A DNA stretch of 14,264 nt. Origin: CAVZLD01 sp964522605. GTDB lineage: Bacteria; Planctomycetota; Planctomycetia; Pirellulales; Pirellulaceae. Within the stretch, counting starts at the first letter, position 1. The number at the start of each line of letters is the position of its first letter. A program made the translations under genes and the position numbers. Location: assembly GCA_964522605.1 (NCBI GenBank), contig CAZFWV010000163.1, positions 1 through 14,264 of the forward strand. The letters are read 5' to 3'. The notes under the pieces are model-generated. The model ran no database searches and was not told the origin of the DNA. It worked only from the letters and a program-made list of their open reading frames with translations. Below, one piece after another: positions 12,725 to 14,264 of this stretch.

Positions 12725-14002
12725 TCACGACCGAGCCGTCAGGAAATCATCCGGGAGTTGTCCCTCCGCACTCAGAGGCAACGGGCGGGGCTCCGTCAGG
12801 ATTTCCAGATCCGAACGCTTCTGTGCCAAATCCCAATACGCCGCCGACACTTCAACTTCGGCAAGTGTCAACGTATTGCGAATCCACATGAGACGCGAGT
12901 CGATGGGCGGCCGCAGACCAATCGCCCCGAGGGCAGCGGACAGAACCTCTCGGTCCGTTGTGAAGTGAACCGGAATCATCGCGCCCGTCGGATGGCTCGC
13001 CGTCAGACAGTTCGTCACCGTCGCTGGAACATCCATCGCGCAGATCACTCGACTGAGTGCAAATTCGGCGATCCCGATTCCCGCGGCGTTACCGTGCGTC
13101 TCCCGTGTCAGATTCCGCACGATGATGTACCTGATTTGCGGAGTTTCATCGCCAATCGCGGTATGATCGTTGTGCTTTCGACCGACAACGTTCGTATCCA
13201 TCCCCGTACCGCTGATATTCTTACCGATCTCATCCACGATCAAGACTTCCGCCTCCTCAAACGGAAGACGGGGCATCCATTGATGAGCCAATTGCAGCAG
13301 TTCCGGTTCGCGTCGCTCAAACTCGGCGGGAGGCACGGCTTCGATCAGGGCAGTCTGATCGTACGCGTTCTCGACGATCGCCAATCCCCCAAGAATATGG
13401 CAGCGCTGCAGCACCTCCTGAGACACACTGCGGACGATCTGACCAAAGCTGTAATCCTGAATCGCTCGATGATAGACCGTTGCCCCGTCATGTTTTCCCA
13501 GGCCGATCAACAACATCTTCATCAGGCCGCTTTGCACGTCGCCGACGAAACCGGTATGCGGCTTCACACGGTTGCAGACCAGCACATGATCGGACTCGAA
13601 AGCGACGCGGTCGAAATACACAGGAAAGCCTTCTCGCGCATGACAGACCACGACGGTTTCCATCGAAGAGTGAATCGGGCAGCCACAATTCTGCTCGGTG
13701 ATTCCCATCGCTTCGAGCACGCGCTGCTGTCCGATGGCGGTCCCGCCGCCATGGCTGCCCATCGCCGGTACGATCCGCGGTGAAGCTCCCATCTCACGCA
13801 GATACGAAACCGTGATGCGCAGAATCTCTGCAATCTGATGAATGCCGCGGCTACCTGCCGTAATGGCGACCGTCTGTCCCGGTCGAATGACCGACGATAG
13901 CGAAAGCATCGCTAGCTGATTTCGCACCTCATTCTCCACGTCCACCACGACGGGTCCATCGAACGTCTGTCGCACGCGGAAGATCGGGGGAAATTCCATC
14001 AT
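12725..14002 (-). CDS. LarA-like protein (DUF2088, lactate racemase N-terminal domain family)
   Basis: 425 residues, cytoplasmic, no signal peptide. It aligns by motif with LarA-like proteins (PF09861): TAGSRGIHQIAEILR (48-62), the long VPAMGSHGGGTAIGQQRVLE block (78-97), CNRVKPHTGFVGDVQSGLMK (143-162) and IGLGKHDGATVYH (166-178). Later blocks include IGKNISGTGMDTNVVGRKHND (259-279). Lactate racemase uses a pyridinium-dithiocarboxylic nickel-pincer cofactor made by LarB, LarC and LarE. None of those genes is in the window, and this subfamily may act on another 2-hydroxyacid, so the substrate is not assigned. His84, His149, His171 and His178 are candidate metal or catalytic residues by position only. 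The ATG at 14002 has AAAGG 8 nt upstream; a second ATG follows at once. It precedes the sigma-kinase pair with a 200-bp gap and hairpin between. Confidence 0.72.
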   Translation of the reverse strand: MMEFPPIFRVRQTFDGPVVVDVENEVRNQLAMLSLSSVIRPGQTVAITAGSRGIHQIAEILRITVSYLREMGASPRIVPAMGSHGGGTAIGQQRVLEAMGITEQNCGCPIHSSMETVVVCHAREGFPVYFDRVAFESDHVLVCNRVKPHTGFVGDVQSGLMKMLLIGLGKHDGATVYHRAIQDYSFGQIVRSVSQEVLQRCHILGGLAIVENAYDQTALIEAVPPAEFERREPELLQLAHQWMPRLPFEEAEVLIVDEIGKNISGTGMDTNVVGRKHNDHTAIGDETPQIRYIIVRNLTRETHGNAAGIGIAEFALSRVICAMDVPATVTNCLTASHPTGAMIPVHFTTDREVLSAALGAIGLRPPIDSRLMWIRNTLTLAEVEVSAAYWDLAQKRSDLEILTEPRPLPLSAEGQLPDDFLTARS

Positions 14003-14264
14003 TTCGGCAACCTTTGCTCCGCGCCAGATCAGCGCATTGTGTAGGAAAACAGCATCCGATCGGGGGTCTCAAGCAGGCTGTAAGCTCTTCGATCTGACCA
14101 GGCAAAGATCCATCGAACCAAACTGAGATTCTCGGTACCATTCATCGTCGATGTCCCACGGTGGACCGACTCCGAATCGAGGTTTCGGTCCAAGTAGCCC
14201 CCTGATGGGCCGACGGCTTCCCTGGCTGCACGCCCATTGTAACCACGGTGCGACGCCTTCGCCC
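14003..14264. other. Upstream region of the LarA-like gene
   Basis: 262 bp without a credible gene; short frames here lack ribosome sites. It contains a TACAAT (14236-14241, - strand) as a possible distant -10 and a short CCACGGTGG palindrome (14157-14165). The next gene must lie beyond the window. Confidence 0.45.
14236..14241 (-). promoter_or_regulatory. Candidate -10 box upstream of the LarA-like gene
   Basis: TACAAT on the - strand, giving a long leader of about 225 nt if used. No -35 match is evident. The hexamer recurs upstream of other - strand genes in this window. Confidence 0.25.

Noticed and set aside
12758..13783. 341-codon + strand frame opposite the LarA-like gene
   Set aside because: Antisense shadow; the - strand protein has clear family motifs across the same interval.

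Overview
The window looks like chromosomal DNA of a planctomycete (inference, not a database result). The signs are an ECF sigma factor translationally coupled to a membrane Ser/Thr kinase with a TPR tail, a kinase active site of the HGD...DFN type, two secreted proteins of unknown function, generous intergenic spacing, and several large palindromes and short dispersed-looking repeats between genes. I see no phage, transposase, integrase, CRISPR array, tRNA or rRNA.

Layout. Positions 1-2751 are read on the + strand: the 3' part of a membrane acyltransferase (open to the window edge, with a palindrome in its reading frame), an orphan beta-class DNA methyltransferase (GTG start), and a TIM-barrel sugar isomerase/epimerase (GTG start, 17 bp after the methyltransferase). 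All other genes are on the - strand and converge on this block at about 2752-2787. In transcription order (right to left) they are a LarA-like DUF2088 protein, an ECF sigma factor, a Ser/Thr kinase-TPR protein overlapping it by GTGA, a small secreted protein, a SAM methyltransferase, translation initiation factor IF-1, a large secreted protein, diaminopimelate decarboxylase (lysA), and a two-cluster ferredoxin.

How the genes fit together. Most neighbours look functionally unrelated and separately transcribed. There are two tight couplings. The sigma factor and kinase form a candidate signalling unit: periplasmic TPR sensor, membrane helix, cytoplasmic kinase, sigma factor. The methyltransferase and sugar isomerase form a close pair. 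A terminator-like hairpin lies almost against the lysA ribosome site, so lysA may be attenuated or supplied by read-through.

The least explained DNA is intergenic. It comprises three copies of a 45-nt repeat (two direct, one inverted) at 7416-7646, a 28-bp-arm palindrome at 8729-8801, an imperfect palindrome at 3316-3381, and an 18-bp-arm palindrome at 1-52 that shares flanking modules with the one at 3316-3381. Starts were chosen by Shine-Dalgarno position and family alignment. Several differ from the longest possible reading frame.
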